A DNA stretch of 64,000 bases from Candidatus Phycosocius spiralis (GTDB lineage Bacteria; Pseudomonadota; Alphaproteobacteria; Caulobacterales; Aquidulcibacteraceae): assembly GCF_030158815.1 (NCBI RefSeq), contig NZ_BPFZ01000002.1, positions 62,001 to 126,000 of the forward strand, read 5' to 3'. Below, one piece after another: positions 18,860 to 28,187 of this stretch. A program made the position numbers and the translations under genes. The notes under the pieces were generated by a model, which saw only the letters and a program-made list of their open reading frames with translations, was not told the DNA's origin and made no database searches. Within the stretch, counting starts at the first letter, position 1. Each line of letters opens with the position of its first letter.

Positions 18860-20044
18860 ATGAGCACGTCGTCTGAGGATATTGTCATTATATCTGCTGC
18901 CCGCACGCCGATTGGGTCATTTTCTGGTGCGTTTGCGACGCTTGAGGCGCATGAATTAGGGGCCGTGGCGATTGAATCTGCCTTAGCGCGTGCCGGTATC
19001 GGTGGCGAGGAAATATCCGAAGTCATTTTCGGTCAAGTGCTCACCGCTGGCAAAGGTCAAAACCCCGCGCGCCAAGCCAGCCGCGCTGCTGGCATCACCG
19101 ATAGCGCCCCCGCTTGGCTGGTCAATCAGGTTTGTGGCTCAGGATTGCGTACTGTTGCGCTTGCCGCCCAACAAATCATGACAGGAAGTGCCGATATCGT
19201 GGTCGCAGGTGGTCAAGAAAGTATGAGCTTGTCAGCGCATAGTGCCTATCTGCGCGCAGGCACTAAAATGGGTGATCATTCCTTCATCGACACCATGATC
19301 AAGGATGGCCTCACCGATGCTTTCTTTAGCTATCACATGGGGATTACGGCAGAAAACGTCGCAGAAAAGTGGCAGATCACGCGTGAGGAGCAAGATGCGT
19401 TTGCTACCGCCAGCCAACATAAAGCCGAAGCAGCCCAAGACGCAGGCCGCTTCGACAGCCAAATCGCCAAGGTCAGCGTAAAAAGCCGCAAGGGCGAAGT
19501 CATAGTCATTAAAGACGAATATATTCGGCGCGGCGCAACTTTGGAGGCCGCACAAGCTTTGCGGCCCGCGTTCAAAAAAGATGGCACGGTGACCGCAGGC
19601 AATGCATCGGGCATAAATGATGGCGCGGCGGCTTTGGTTGTGATGCGTGCCTCTGAAGCCAGTAAGCGCGGGCTAACCCCACTTGCCCGGATCGCTTCAT
19701 TTGCAACCGCAGGTGTGGATCCTGCCTTAATGGGCACCGGGCCGATACCCGCATCCAAACGCGCTTTGGAAAAAGCAGGTTGGCGGGCAAATGATCTTGA
19801 TTTGATTGAAGCCAATGAGGCCTTTGCCGCCCAAGCCATAGCAGTCAATCGTGAAATGGGTTGGGATACCAGCAAGGTCAATGTGAATGGCGGCGCGATT
19901 GCGTTGGGTCATCCTATTGGGGCCTCTGGCGCGCGTGTGCTTGTCACTTTGCTTTATGAAATGGCGGCCAGAGACGTTAAGCGCGGCCTTGCAACCTTAT
20001 GCATTGGCGGGGGCATGGGGGTTGCAGTGTGTGTGGAGCGTTGA
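18860..20044 (+). CDS. phaA: Acetyl-CoA C-acetyltransferase (biosynthetic thiolase)
   Basis: A 394-residue thiolase condensing two acetyl-CoA to acetoacetyl-CoA, the first PHB step. The nucleophile is C92 in [17 protein letters not shown] supplies the active-site His and CIGGGMG the acid/base Cys near the end. NEAFA is also present. The start ATG has AGGGAG 9 bases upstream. The 276-base gap to divergent phaR should hold promoters for both. No phaB or phaC is present in the window. Confidence 0.92.
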   Translation: MSTSSEDIVIISAARTPIGSFSGAFATLEAHELGAVAIESALARAGIGGEEISEVIFGQVLTAGKGQNPARQASRAAGITDSAPAWLVNQVCGSGLRTVALAAQQIMTGSADIVVAGGQESMSLSAHSAYLRAGTKMGDHSFIDTMIKDGLTDAFFSYHMGITAENVAEKWQITREEQDAFATASQHKAEAAQDAGRFDSQIAKVSVKSRKGEVIVIKDEYIRRGATLEAAQALRPAFKKDGTVTAGNASGINDGAAALVVMRASEASKRGLTPLARIASFATAGVDPALMGTGPIPASKRALEKAGWRANDLDLIEANEAFAAQAIAVNREMGWDTSKVNVNGGAIALGHPIGASGARVLVTLLYEMAARDVKRGLATLCIGGGMGVAVCVER

Positions 20045-20066
20045 AGCACTGAGCGTGCCGTTATTT

Positions 20067-20089
20067 TTATTGCGAAGCACTTGCAATAA
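20067..20089. promoter_or_regulatory. Inverted repeat upstream of bfd
   Basis: Perfect 7-bp arms TTATTGC (20067-20073) and GCAATAA (20083-20089) around 9 bases. It lies 22 bases after the phaA stop and 67 before the bfd start. There is no T tract after it, so an iron-responsive operator is as likely as a terminator; neither is proven. Confidence 0.4.
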
Positions 20090-20101
20090 GAGGCATCATG
20101 C

Positions 20102-20124
20102 GCTATTATCACGGGCTATTATCA
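20102..20124 (+). repeat. 10-base direct repeat upstream of bfd
   Basis: GCTATTATCA occurs at 20102-20111 and again at 20115-20124, a 13-base period, 32 bases before the bfd start. The AT-rich copies could be part of a promoter or regulator site. Confidence 0.45.
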
Positions 20125-20155
20125 TGTGGCTTAAAGTCAGAAACGGAAGACTCGC

Positions 20156-20341
20156 ATGTTTGTGTGCAATTGCAATGGAATTCGTGAGCGCTGCGTCCAA
20201 GCTGCGATCTCGCGTGGTGCCCGCCAACCCTGTGAGATTTTTCATCAGCACCGTTGCAAAGCTCAATGTGGCCGCTGCGTGGAAGACATGCAGGCAATGA
20301 TCGATAGTCTTGCACGCCCTTTGTATCAGACCCAATGCTAG
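20156..20341 (+). CDS. bfd: Bacterioferritin-associated ferredoxin Bfd
   Basis: A 61-residue [2Fe-2S] protein that reduces the haem of bacterioferritin so that stored iron can leave. The ligand cysteines are at C4, C6, C38 and C41 (VCNCNG and QCGRC), the same positions as in E. coli Bfd. Additional cysteines at 13, 26 and 34 are not part of the standard set. It lies 58 bases upstream of bfr in the same direction, a common pairing. Confidence 0.88.
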   Translation: MFVCNCNGIRERCVQAAISRGARQPCEIFHQHRCKAQCGRCVEDMQAMIDSLARPLYQTQC

Positions 20342-20348
20342 GCACTTG

Positions 20349-20369
20349 CTTGTCGAATTCCTCGACAAG
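20349..20369. promoter_or_regulatory. Perfect 8-bp inverted repeat in the bfd-bfr gap
   Basis: Arms CTTGTCGA (20349-20356) and TCGACAAG (20362-20369) around ATTCC. It overlaps the likely -35 and spacer of the bfr promoter, so it could be an operator for an iron regulator. It does not look like a standard Fur box or the Irr ICE motif. Confidence 0.45.
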
Positions 20370-20377
20370 TCTATACT
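20350..20377 (+). promoter_or_regulatory. Candidate promoter of bfr
   Basis: TTGTCG (20350-20355) and TATACT (20372-20377) are separated by 16 bases. The bfr start at 20400 has TAGGAG about 6 bases upstream. The -35 is weak. Confidence 0.4.
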
Positions 20378-20399
20378 GTCCCCAGATTAGGAGTACATC

Positions 20400-20879
20400 A
20401 TGCAAGCCGCAGAGGGCGTCATTGCGCGCCTTAACACCATTCTCACCAACGAACTAACCGCCATCAATCAATATTTCTTGCATGCGCGCATGTATAAAAA
20501 CTGGGGCCTGATTAAGTTGGGCGATGTGACCTATAAGGAATCCATCGGCGAGATGAAGCACGCCGATCATCTGATCGAGCGCATATTGATGCTCGATGGT
20601 TTGCCCAATATGCAAGACATGCATAAGCTGAAACTGGGCGAAGCGGTCCCCGAATGCTTAGCAGCTGACCTTGCGGTGGAATATCGCGGCCAAGGTCAAA
20701 TGAAAGACGCGATTGAGCATTTTGAGAAGGTTCGCGACTTTGTGTCGCGTGACATCGTCGCAAAAATCCTCGAAGATACTGAAGAGCATATCGACTTCTT
20801 AGAAACCCAATTGGCCTTGATCGATAAGCTTGGTCTGCAAAACTATCTCCAAACCGCGATGGGCCCGATTGAGAGCTGA
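20400..20879 (+). CDS. bfr: Bacterioferritin Bfr
   Basis: A 159-residue subunit of the 24-mer iron store. Numbering matches E. coli Bfr: ferroxidase ligands E18, E51, H54, E94 and H130 and haem ligand M52 are present. However, residue 127 is Thr (DTEEHID) where E. coli has the bridging ligand E127. E128 and E129 lie next to it, so coordination may shift, or this subunit may need a partner with a full site. Preceded by bfd and by a palindrome/promoter. A hairpin follows the gene. Confidence 0.93.
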   Translation: MQAAEGVIARLNTILTNELTAINQYFLHARMYKNWGLIKLGDVTYKESIGEMKHADHLIERILMLDGLPNMQDMHKLKLGEAVPECLAADLAVEYRGQGQMKDAIEHFEKVRDFVSRDIVAKILEDTEEHIDFLETQLALIDKLGLQNYLQTAMGPIES

Positions 20880-20932
20880 AACTCGAATACGGTGCACGCA
20901 ATGGAAAAATCTTAGCGGCTTTTCGTTTGAAA

Positions 20933-20969
20933 AGGCCTTTGGTGCAGGCCTCGCTTACTCCAAAGGCCT
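20933..20969 (+). terminator. Hairpin downstream of bfr
   Basis: Perfect 10-bp arms AGGCCTTTGG (20933-20942) and CCAAAGGCCT (20960-20969) with a 17-base loop that itself holds another AGGCCT-like segment. There is no T tract, so termination is an inference. Confidence 0.45.
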
Positions 20970-21118
20970 CATTGAATTGTCAGTGGGCGATTTGGCAAGT
21001 CATCATCGATAAGCGGTTTTGAACCAGAATGGGCACCAAAAACGCATCCCAGACTACTGAATAGCTTAACCTGAAACGCGATTAGCACCTCTAGGCCTCA
21101 ATCAATCCCTATATGGAT

Positions 21119-22051
21119 TTAGACTACCCGATTTTCCAAGGCCTGGCCCTGATAGACTCGGATCAGGTTCCCAATCGCGGCGCGCACGGCTTCTTGCACG
21201 CTTTCACGCGTGCGGCCCGCCACATGTGGGGTCAGAACGACATTGGACAATTCGGCCCAAAGCTTTGGGTCGGTTGGCTCGTGCGCAAACACATCCAAGC
21301 CTGCGCCTAAAATGCGCTTATTTTTTAGCGCGTCTAGCAAAGCGGGTTCATCCACCACCCCGCCGCGCGCCACATTGATCAGCACGCCTTCTGATCCCAA
21401 AGCATCGAGCACCTCACGCGACACCACTTGGCGGGTTGCCTCAGATAGGGGGCAGGCCAACATCAAAATGTCAGACTGGCGGGCAAGCTCCAGCACGCTC
21501 TCGACCCGCGGCCAAACAAGCTCCGGCTTGGGATTGGGGCCAGACCATATGATCTTCAAGCCAAAGGCCTCCCCCCGCACGGCAATAGCCTGCCCAATGG
21601 CACCCATGCCCAAAATGCCCAATGTCCGCCCCCGCAAGCGATAACGCGGTGCATGGGTCAAAGCATCCGCCCACTCACCAGTACGCACCAAACGATCGAG
21701 CTCAATGATGTTGCGTTCGCCCGCAATCAACAACCCCATGGCAAGGTCGGCCACATCATCGGTATTGATGCCCGGTGAATTACACACCGCAATGCCCGCC
21801 GCTTTCGCCGCCGCAAGATCCACCCCGTCTACCCCCACGCCAGCGGCAATCACGGCCTCAAGCTTAGGAAAAAGACAAAATAAAGCGGCATCGGTTTTTT
21901 TGCCGCCAATACAGGCAATCGCGCGCACCCCGGCACCAGGCCCCGCCGCAAAGGCGGCTAAATCCTCAATCTCCCACACGCGTGTGCACGGGGCGATATT
22001 TTCAAGAAGCGGTTGGGCAAGGGAAAGTTCGGGATGAATGATTAAGATCAT
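21119..22051 (-). CDS. D-2-hydroxyacid dehydrogenase (glyoxylate/hydroxypyruvate reductase type)
   Basis: A 310-residue NAD(P)-dependent enzyme. The Rossmann motif is GILGMGAIGQA. The catalytic set is the Arg in NVARGG, the Glu in LDVFAHEP and the His in LTPHVAGRT. It is close to GhrB/hydroxypyruvate reductases, but phosphoglycerate or other 2-keto acids cannot be excluded. It lies downstream of murC and the MBL gene on the same strand, separated from the latter by 144 bases with a GC-rich repeat, so co-transcription is uncertain. Confidence 0.85.
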   Translation of the reverse strand: MILIIHPELSLAQPLLENIAPCTRVWEIEDLAAFAAGPGAGVRAIACIGGKKTDAALFCLFPKLEAVIAAGVGVDGVDLAAAKAAGIAVCNSPGINTDDVADLAMGLLIAGERNIIELDRLVRTGEWADALTHAPRYRLRGRTLGILGMGAIGQAIAVRGEAFGLKIIWSGPNPKPELVWPRVESVLELARQSDILMLACPLSEATRQVVSREVLDALGSEGVLINVARGGVVDEPALLDALKNKRILGAGLDVFAHEPTDPKLWAELSNVVLTPHVAGRTRESVQEAVRAAIGNLIRVYQGQALENRVV

Positions 22052-22120
22052 GGTCAGCCTTGTGAAAGGGTTAGGTCATAGATGCAAGGGGGGTTAGGAC
22101 CATTCAAGGTAAACGCAGCA

Positions 22121-22175
22121 TTTGTCCTCCCCTACTTACGGGGGAAAGGGACCATGCGAAGCATGGTGGAGGGTA
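22121..22175. repeat. GC-rich dispersed repeat, copy A
   Basis: Begins TTGTCCTCCCC, then about 6 bases, then ACGGGGGA, and continues into ACCATGCGAAGCATGGT, itself a hairpin. The first 30 bases resemble 63621-63651. Such intergenic palindromic repeats are common in alphaproteobacteria. Confidence 0.6.
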
Positions 22176-22195
22176 AATTTTAAAACCATGTCCCC

Positions 22196-22867
22196 CTACT
22201 CCCGCCCCAAGACCCGATCACTGACATAGGGATTGGTCTTGCGCTCTTGGCCAAAACTGCTGATTTCACCATGGCCCGGCACAAAGTGGATGTCGTTCCC
22301 GTAAGGCCAGAGCTTGCCAGTGATCGAAGCGATCAGGTCCTCGAAATTACCTTTGGGAAAGTCACTGCGCCCGATTGAGCCCTTGAACAATAGATCGCCC
22401 ACGAACGCGAGCTTGGCGGCTTGGTTGATAATCGCAACATGGCCGGGGGTATGGCCGGGGCAGTGAACGACGTCAAAAACATGCCCCGCCAGCTCCAATG
22501 TATCGCCGTCTTTGAGATAACGGGTCGGCACACAATTCTCAAAGCCTGTCGTTTGACCATATTTGGCCCAATCCTCAACAATGGTGTCGAGCAGCCATTG
22601 GTCATCTTCGTGTGGGCCAATAATGTCTACGCCAAAGGTTCGCGCCAAGGCCGTGGCCCCACCGGCATGGTCCAAATGGCCATGCGTCAACCAAATCGCG
22701 ACAACCTTAACGCCCGTCTGCTGGGCCGCAGCGACCAGGCGTGGCACTTCACCACCGGGATCCACAAACACCGCTTCTTTAGTAGCCTGCGACCACAACA
22801 GCGTGGTGTTTTGTTGAAACGGTGTAACCGGAATGATCGAAGCTTGCAGGTCAGACGGATTGGGCAT
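22196..22867 (-). CDS. MBL-fold hydrolase (glyoxalase II-like)
   Basis: A 223-residue metallo-beta-lactamase-fold protein with HGHLDHAGG (two-metal HxHxDH motif), HCPGHTPGH, FVGDLLFKGSIGRSD and VPGHGE. It resembles YcbL/type II glyoxalases that hydrolyse thioesters such as S-lactoylglutathione. It starts 12 bases after murC, so it is likely the next gene of the dcw transcript, where murB usually stands. Confidence 0.86.
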   Translation of the reverse strand: MPNPSDLQASIIPVTPFQQNTTLLWSQATKEAVFVDPGGEVPRLVAAAQQTGVKVVAIWLTHGHLDHAGGATALARTFGVDIIGPHEDDQWLLDTIVEDWAKYGQTTGFENCVPTRYLKDGDTLELAGHVFDVVHCPGHTPGHVAIINQAAKLAFVGDLLFKGSIGRSDFPKGNFEDLIASITGKLWPYGNDIHFVPGHGEISSFGQERKTNPYVSDRVLGRE

Positions 22868-22879
22868 GGCGCAAGTTCC

Positions 22880-24280
22880 CTATAACTTCGCCTGCAAGCC
22901 ATTAGCCCAAGCGGTGATATCGCCAGCACCAAGGCACACGAAGATATCGCCTGCGCTACATTCGGACTTTAACAACGCTGGTAGATCGTCGGGGGAGGCT
23001 AGTTTTAACACGCGCTTATGGCCATGATCTCGCGCCGCGCGAACCAATGCGTCCGCGTCCACGCCTGCAATCGGGGCTTCACCTGCTGTGTAGACATCCG
23101 CGATGGCCACTACGTCGGCATCATTGAAGCAACAGGCAAAATCCTCAAACAAGGCTTGCAAGCGGCTAAAACGATGGGGTTGTACGACGGCGATAACTTT
23201 GCCTTGGGTGACTTGGCGGGCGGCTTTGAGAACCGCCGCGATCTCAACCGGATGATGGCCATAATCATCAATGATGCGCACACCTTGCCATTCCCCCACT
23301 TTGGTGAAGCGCCGCTTAACCCCTTCAAACTGCCCAAGGCCACGAATAATCTGGGTGTCAGTTGCCCCAAGCTCGCGCGCAACGGCAATCGCGGCCACGG
23401 CGTTGGTGACATTATGAAGGCCAGGCATCGGCAAATGTAAAGCGTCAATCTGATGGGCGGGACTGCCCCGCTTTGGCGCAAAAGCAACACTAAAGCGTGA
23501 TCCATCGGGGTCAGCTTCAAGGTTTAAGGCACGCACATCGGCTTGGGGATTAAAGCCATAGGTGACAACGCGGCGGTCCGTGGTGCGCGCAACAAGGCCT
23601 TGAACGCCTGGATGGTCAATGCACATGACGGCGAAGCCGTAAAACGGCACGCTATGCACAAAGGTCTCAAATGCGGCTTCCATGGCCTCACCCGTGCCAT
23701 AAAAATCCAAATGCTCAGGGTCCATATTGGTGACGATGGCGATGGTGGGGCGTAATTTGGTAAAGGTGCCGTCGCTTTCATCGGCCTCCACCACCATCCA
23801 ATCGCCAGAGCCTACCCGCGCATTGGTGCCATAGGCATTGATGATACCACCGTTGATCACGGTGGGGTCTTTTTCCGCGGCATCAAGCAAGGTGGCTACC
23901 ATGCTGGTCGTCGTCGTTTTCCCATGCGTGCCGCCCACGGCAATGGTCCAGCCGAGGCGCATCAATTCAGCCAGCATTTCAGCGCGCCGCACCACAGGAA
24001 TACCAAGGTCGCGCGCGGCCACCACCTCCAGATTGTCTGGCTTGACGGCTGAGGAGATTAAAACAATGCCAGCGTCGGCAACATGGGCCCCATCATGTCC
24101 GACAAAGACCTTGATCCCAGCCTTGCGCAGGCGGGTCAGATTGGCGCTATCCTTGGCGTCTGAGCCTTGAACCTTATGCCCCCAGTGGGCGAGGACCTCG
24201 GCGATCCCACTCATGCCTATACCGCCAATACCTACAATATGGATCGCCCCAATGTCGAGCGGGATAGAATTGGTTCGCAT
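22880..24280 (-). CDS. murC: UDP-N-acetylmuramate-L-alanine ligase MurC
   Basis: A 466-residue ATP-dependent ligase adding L-Ala to UDP-MurNAc. The N-terminal UDP-binding motif is [18 protein letters not shown], the ATP site [13 protein letters not shown], and the C-terminal domain begins near [11 protein letters not shown] with DDYGHHP. Full length. Last recognised peptidoglycan gene of this cluster; the usual murB, ddl, ftsQ, ftsA and ftsZ do not follow. Confidence 0.96.
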   Translation of the reverse strand: MRTNSIPLDIGAIHIVGIGGIGMSGIAEVLAHWGHKVQGSDAKDSANLTRLRKAGIKVFVGHDGAHVADAGIVLISSAVKPDNLEVVAARDLGIPVVRRAEMLAELMRLGWTIAVGGTHGKTTTTSMVATLLDAAEKDPTVINGGIINAYGTNARVGSGDWMVVEADESDGTFTKLRPTIAIVTNMDPEHLDFYGTGEAMEAAFETFVHSVPFYGFAVMCIDHPGVQGLVARTTDRRVVTYGFNPQADVRALNLEADPDGSRFSVAFAPKRGSPAHQIDALHLPMPGLHNVTNAVAAIAVARELGATDTQIIRGLGQFEGVKRRFTKVGEWQGVRIIDDYGHHPVEIAAVLKAARQVTQGKVIAVVQPHRFSRLQALFEDFACCFNDADVVAIADVYTAGEAPIAGVDADALVRAARDHGHKRVLKLASPDDLPALLKSECSAGDIFVCLGAGDITAWANGLQAKL

Positions 24281-24327
24281 CTAGTGGGGTCTTTCCTTGC
24301 AGATCAAAAAGACGCCTAGCACCAAGT

Positions 24328-25425
24328 TTAAGCGACAGCCAATTGGTTTTGGCTGATCGCACGATAGACAAGATCCGCCAAGGCTTCTGCCGCATCGGGC
24401 TGACCCACAGACTTGGCGGCCTTGGCACGCTTTTGGAGCTCGTCAGGTGCCGTCAAACGATTTCCCAAAAGATCGGTCAACTTAGAAGCGGTGAAGGCTT
24501 GTTCTTGAATAATATCTGCCGCACCCACACTGGCCAAGGCTTTAGCATTAAAGGTCTGATGGTCATTGGTGGCACCAGGCAGTGGCACTAAAATAGCTGG
24601 GCGCCCAACGACGGCGGTTTCAGAAACGGTTGAAGCCCCTGCCCGCCCAATCACCAGATGACATTTGGCCAAACGGTCGGCCATGTCTTTAAAGAAAGGC
24701 CAAACCTCGCACCCGACGCCAGCTTGAACATAGATGTCGCGCGCGCCATCGCATTGCTCTTCGCGGACTTGGTGGGAAACAAACAGGCGGGCGCGAATAT
24801 GTTCCGGCAAGGCCGCAATCGCTTCTGGAACCACTGCTCCTAAAATACGCGCACCTTGGCTGCCACCCGTTACCAAGATACGCAAATCGCCACTCGATAA
24901 ATCGGGATAGCCACCCAAACGGGCATTAACGATGGCTTGGCGGACGGGATTGCCCACCACCACATGCTTATCAGGTTCATCCAAGCCTTCTAGTTGCGCA
25001 AAACCCGATGCAATGGCCACGGCCTTGCCTTGAAACAAGCGATTGACCCGGCCCAATACCGCGTTTTGTTCATGTACCAAGACGGGAACTTTACCGCTGG
25101 AAGCGAGGACTGGAAAGGTCGGATAGCCGCCAAAACCAATGATTGCATCAGGATGTAAGTCTTTCATAAAGGGGCGGACCAAACTCAGGCTTTTCATCAC
25201 GGCAAAGCCCGCATCAATTTTTCCCCGAAGTCCGCCTTCATCGGCATTGGTAACGGGCAGGATCAAAATGTCCTTGGCCGGAAACCCTTCAGTGTAGCGC
25301 TTGCCGCGTGGGTCGGTAATCAAGGCAACTTGACCGCCGCGCGCCACAATCGCATCGCCAAACGCACGCGCTGGAAACATATGGCCGCCCGTGCCGCCAG
25401 CTGCGATGATAACAAGTGGGCCCAT
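24328..25425 (-). CDS. murG: Lipid II synthase MurG
   Basis: A 365-residue GT28 glycosyltransferase adding GlcNAc to lipid I on the inner face of the membrane. The acceptor motif GGTGGHMFPA is at the N-terminus; the UDP-GlcNAc site is around RAGASTVSETAVVGRPAILVP. The start is the ATG at 25425 rather than the TTG six bases upstream. It lies between ftsW and murC in normal dcw order. Confidence 0.95.
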   Translation of the reverse strand: MGPLVIIAAGGTGGHMFPARAFGDAIVARGGQVALITDPRGKRYTEGFPAKDILILPVTNADEGGLRGKIDAGFAVMKSLSLVRPFMKDLHPDAIIGFGGYPTFPVLASSGKVPVLVHEQNAVLGRVNRLFQGKAVAIASGFAQLEGLDEPDKHVVVGNPVRQAIVNARLGGYPDLSSGDLRILVTGGSQGARILGAVVPEAIAALPEHIRARLFVSHQVREEQCDGARDIYVQAGVGCEVWPFFKDMADRLAKCHLVIGRAGASTVSETAVVGRPAILVPLPGATNDHQTFNAKALASVGAADIIQEQAFTASKLTDLLGNRLTAPDELQKRAKAAKSVGQPDAAEALADLVYRAISQNQLAVA

Positions 25426-25526
25426 GGGCAAAATCTATCCTTTAACTTGTGGCTCACGCCAAACCCGATTCCTTTCGGGCTGAATAGCCGATCTTTGTGG
25501 CTAAAACAAAGGCCTACTTGCGTGAC

Positions 25527-26699
25527 TTACCAGCCCACCCACCTTTGTGCATTGGCATCACGCAACGCTTGGCCTGGGCGCTTGCGGGTTAAGGCGAGGG
25601 CCAAACCAATGGTTACTGCCGATCCGAGGATGGAAGAGCCACCGTAGGAGATGAAGGGCAACGTCATGCCCTTGGCTGGCATCAGGTTTAAATTGACAGC
25701 TAAATTGATCGCGGCCTGATAGCCGATCAAGGCAAAAAGGCCCGTTGCTGCAAGATGAGGAAATGTATCACTTTGACGATTGGCGACCACAAGGCCGCGG
25801 ACCACCAAAGCGCAAAACAAAGCGACCAAGCCAACACTGGCGATCAGACCAAATTCTTCTGCCGCTACCGAATAGATAAAATCGGTATGGGCATCGGGCA
25901 AAAAGTGCTTGATTTCCCCTTCCCCCGGCCCACGACCCAAAAAGTCGCCTGCTGCAATGGCGTCGAGCGCGCGGTCGGTTTGATAGGTCTCACCCGCTTC
26001 TGGGTTAAGAAAGCCTTGAATGCGCTTTTGCACATGCTCAAACGCGAAATAAAGCGTCCCCCCACCAATCATCGCGGCACCCGCAAAGGTCGCGATCCAA
26101 ACCCACGACATGCCTGATATTAAAAAGACTGTGAGAAAGGCTATGGTCAATAGACCCGTCTGGCCAATATCGGGCTGAATGATTAAAAGTGCCACGGGCA
26201 AGACATAAAGGGTCATTGCAATATGTGCGGCGGGGAAAGTGGGGTTCTCAATACGTTTGGAGAACAGCCACGCCGCTAACACTATCAAAGCGGGTTTTAG
26301 GATTTCAGAGGGTTGAAACGAAAATCCACCAATTCGCAGCCAGCGTTGCGCCCCTTTAGCCTCATGGCCAAACAGCATGATATAAACCATCAAAACAACC
26401 GCCAGAACATAGAAGATAGCTGCCGCACGCCGTGCACCAACTGGGCTTAAAAGGGAAAGCGCAAGGACAACGCCCGCTCCCACACACACGAAAATGGCTT
26501 GGCGCAATACAAAGAAATATTCGTTTGAAAACCCCAATCGACCCGATGCGGCACCGGAAGATGCAAAGCTAAACACCAAGCCAAATGTCATTAAAACGAT
26601 GACTAGACTAAATACAGGTCGATCGACGGTGCGCCACCAATCACCCATTAGGGTCAAATCAATGCGCGATGTGCGTGTCGTATGAGCAAGACTGGCCAT
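25527..26699 (-). CDS. ftsW: Septal glycan polymerase FtsW
   Basis: A 390-residue SEDS-family membrane protein that polymerises septal glycan together with FtsI. Ten or so hydrophobic helices are visible. Family marks are the WLRIGGFSFQPSEILKPALI loop and MTLPFISYGGSS near the end. I chose the ATG at 26699 because GGAG stands 6 bases before it; an in-frame TTG lies 12 bases upstream. Confidence 0.95.
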   Translation of the reverse strand: MASLAHTTRTSRIDLTLMGDWWRTVDRPVFSLVIVLMTFGLVFSFASSGAASGRLGFSNEYFFVLRQAIFVCVGAGVVLALSLLSPVGARRAAAIFYVLAVVLMVYIMLFGHEAKGAQRWLRIGGFSFQPSEILKPALIVLAAWLFSKRIENPTFPAAHIAMTLYVLPVALLIIQPDIGQTGLLTIAFLTVFLISGMSWVWIATFAGAAMIGGGTLYFAFEHVQKRIQGFLNPEAGETYQTDRALDAIAAGDFLGRGPGEGEIKHFLPDAHTDFIYSVAAEEFGLIASVGLVALFCALVVRGLVVANRQSDTFPHLAATGLFALIGYQAAINLAVNLNLMPAKGMTLPFISYGGSSILGSAVTIGLALALTRKRPGQALRDANAQRWVGW

Positions 26700-26733
26700 A
26701 GCTGGCTCCAAAGGGATTGTCCTTATGCAATGA

Positions 26734-28167
26734 TCAAGCGGTCAAGATCGCGGGTTCTTCTTCGTTTGATACGCCTTGGTTAAGAAGTTCTTTCACACAG
26801 GCGGTAAAATAGCGTCCTCTGGCTTCAAAGTCAGGGAATTGATCAAAGCTGGCGCAGGCGGGTGACAAGATGATCATTTCTTCTGTGTCTGTTTGGCTTG
26901 CGTCCTGCCAAGCACACTTAGTTGCAATATCTATGGTTTCGCACATCTCATAAGATACCTCACCCTCCAAGGTTTGGGCAAATTGGGCTGCGGCTTCCCC
27001 GAATAAATAGGCTTTTTTGACATGGCCAAAGAGCGGGCGCAGGCTTTCGATGCCACCCAGTTTCGCTTGTCCCCCCACGATCCAGCGCACGCTAGAAAAA
27101 GCAGCCAAGGCTTGGGCTGTGGCATCCGCATTGGTTGCTTTGGAATCATTGTAAAAACGAACAGCGCCAAAGCTCGCAATTTCTTGCAAGCGATGTTCTA
27201 GTCCCGCAAAACTCTTTATGCCCTTGGCAATCGCTTCAACACTCAACCCAGCTGCGCGCGCGGCCGCATATGCGGCTGCGGCATTTTGTGCATTATGCAC
27301 ACCGGGTAAAGCGGGTGCGTGGGTAAGATCAACCGCCATGTGACTGCGGCCGGCTAAATTGTCCCATAAGATCGAGCCCAATGCACACACACCCTTGCCT
27401 AAAGCTTGGCTCGCAGAAATCGGCACAATTGTGCGCCCCCCCGCTGCATGCAAGCGGGTGCATAAGGCCATGCCCCAATCATCATCGACGCCAAGGATCG
27501 CCCAATCACTGGGCTTTTGATTGGCAAAGATGCGTTGTTTGGCTGCGGCATAACGCTCCATCGTGGCGTGGCGCTCAAGATGATCTGGAGTTAAATTAAG
27601 ATGGACAGCGGCATTGACGCGCAGGCTTTCGACCAAATCCAACTGATACGAGGATAATTCCAACACATAAATGGCATCCGGGCGAGGAGGCTCTAAAGCT
27701 AATACACTGGTTCCGATGTTACCGCCCATACGGACGTTTTTGCCGCTTGAAGCCAATATATGGCTGATCAAAGCTGTGGTGGTGGATTTGCCATTAGTGC
27801 CAGTGATCGCGATGATAAAGGGCCGCAACGCCTCTGGCATCGCGTTAATCTCGCGGGCGAAAAGCTCCACATCGCCAATGACCGCAACCCCACTTGCCTG
27901 CGCTTTAGGCACGATCCAATGTTGGTTGGGGCCATAAATGGGCACACCTGGACTCATCACAAGGGCTGCGACGTCATCAAAACTATGCTGAGAGAGATTG
28001 GTTAAAGTAAGACCTGCTTCGAGAGCTATTGTACGCGATTGTTCGCTTTCATCCCACGCCAAGACGCACGCGCCCCCTGCCTCTAACGCTAAGGCAGCCG
28101 CGATCCCAGTTCGTGCAAGGCCAAATACGGCGACTTTCTGACCTTTAAGCGTGGTAACAGGGATCAT
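26734..28167 (-). CDS. murD: UDP-MurNAc-L-Ala-D-Glu ligase MurD
   Basis: A 477-residue ligase adding D-Glu. The N-terminal domain starts KGQKVAVFGLARTGIA, the ATP site is ITGTNGKSTTTAL, and NDSKATNADAT is the typical C-terminal-domain motif. The start is the ATG at 28167, 20 bases after mraY; longer in-frame starts would run into mraY without homology. Confidence 0.95.
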   Translation of the reverse strand: MIPVTTLKGQKVAVFGLARTGIAAALALEAGGACVLAWDESEQSRTIALEAGLTLTNLSQHSFDDVAALVMSPGVPIYGPNQHWIVPKAQASGVAVIGDVELFAREINAMPEALRPFIIAITGTNGKSTTTALISHILASSGKNVRMGGNIGTSVLALEPPRPDAIYVLELSSYQLDLVESLRVNAAVHLNLTPDHLERHATMERYAAAKQRIFANQKPSDWAILGVDDDWGMALCTRLHAAGGRTIVPISASQALGKGVCALGSILWDNLAGRSHMAVDLTHAPALPGVHNAQNAAAAYAAARAAGLSVEAIAKGIKSFAGLEHRLQEIASFGAVRFYNDSKATNADATAQALAAFSSVRWIVGGQAKLGGIESLRPLFGHVKKAYLFGEAAAQFAQTLEGEVSYEMCETIDIATKCAWQDASQTDTEEMIILSPACASFDQFPDFEARGRYFTACVKELLNQGVSNEEEPAILTA

Positions 28168-28187
28168 AGGCTTTCTGTCCTTGGCGG

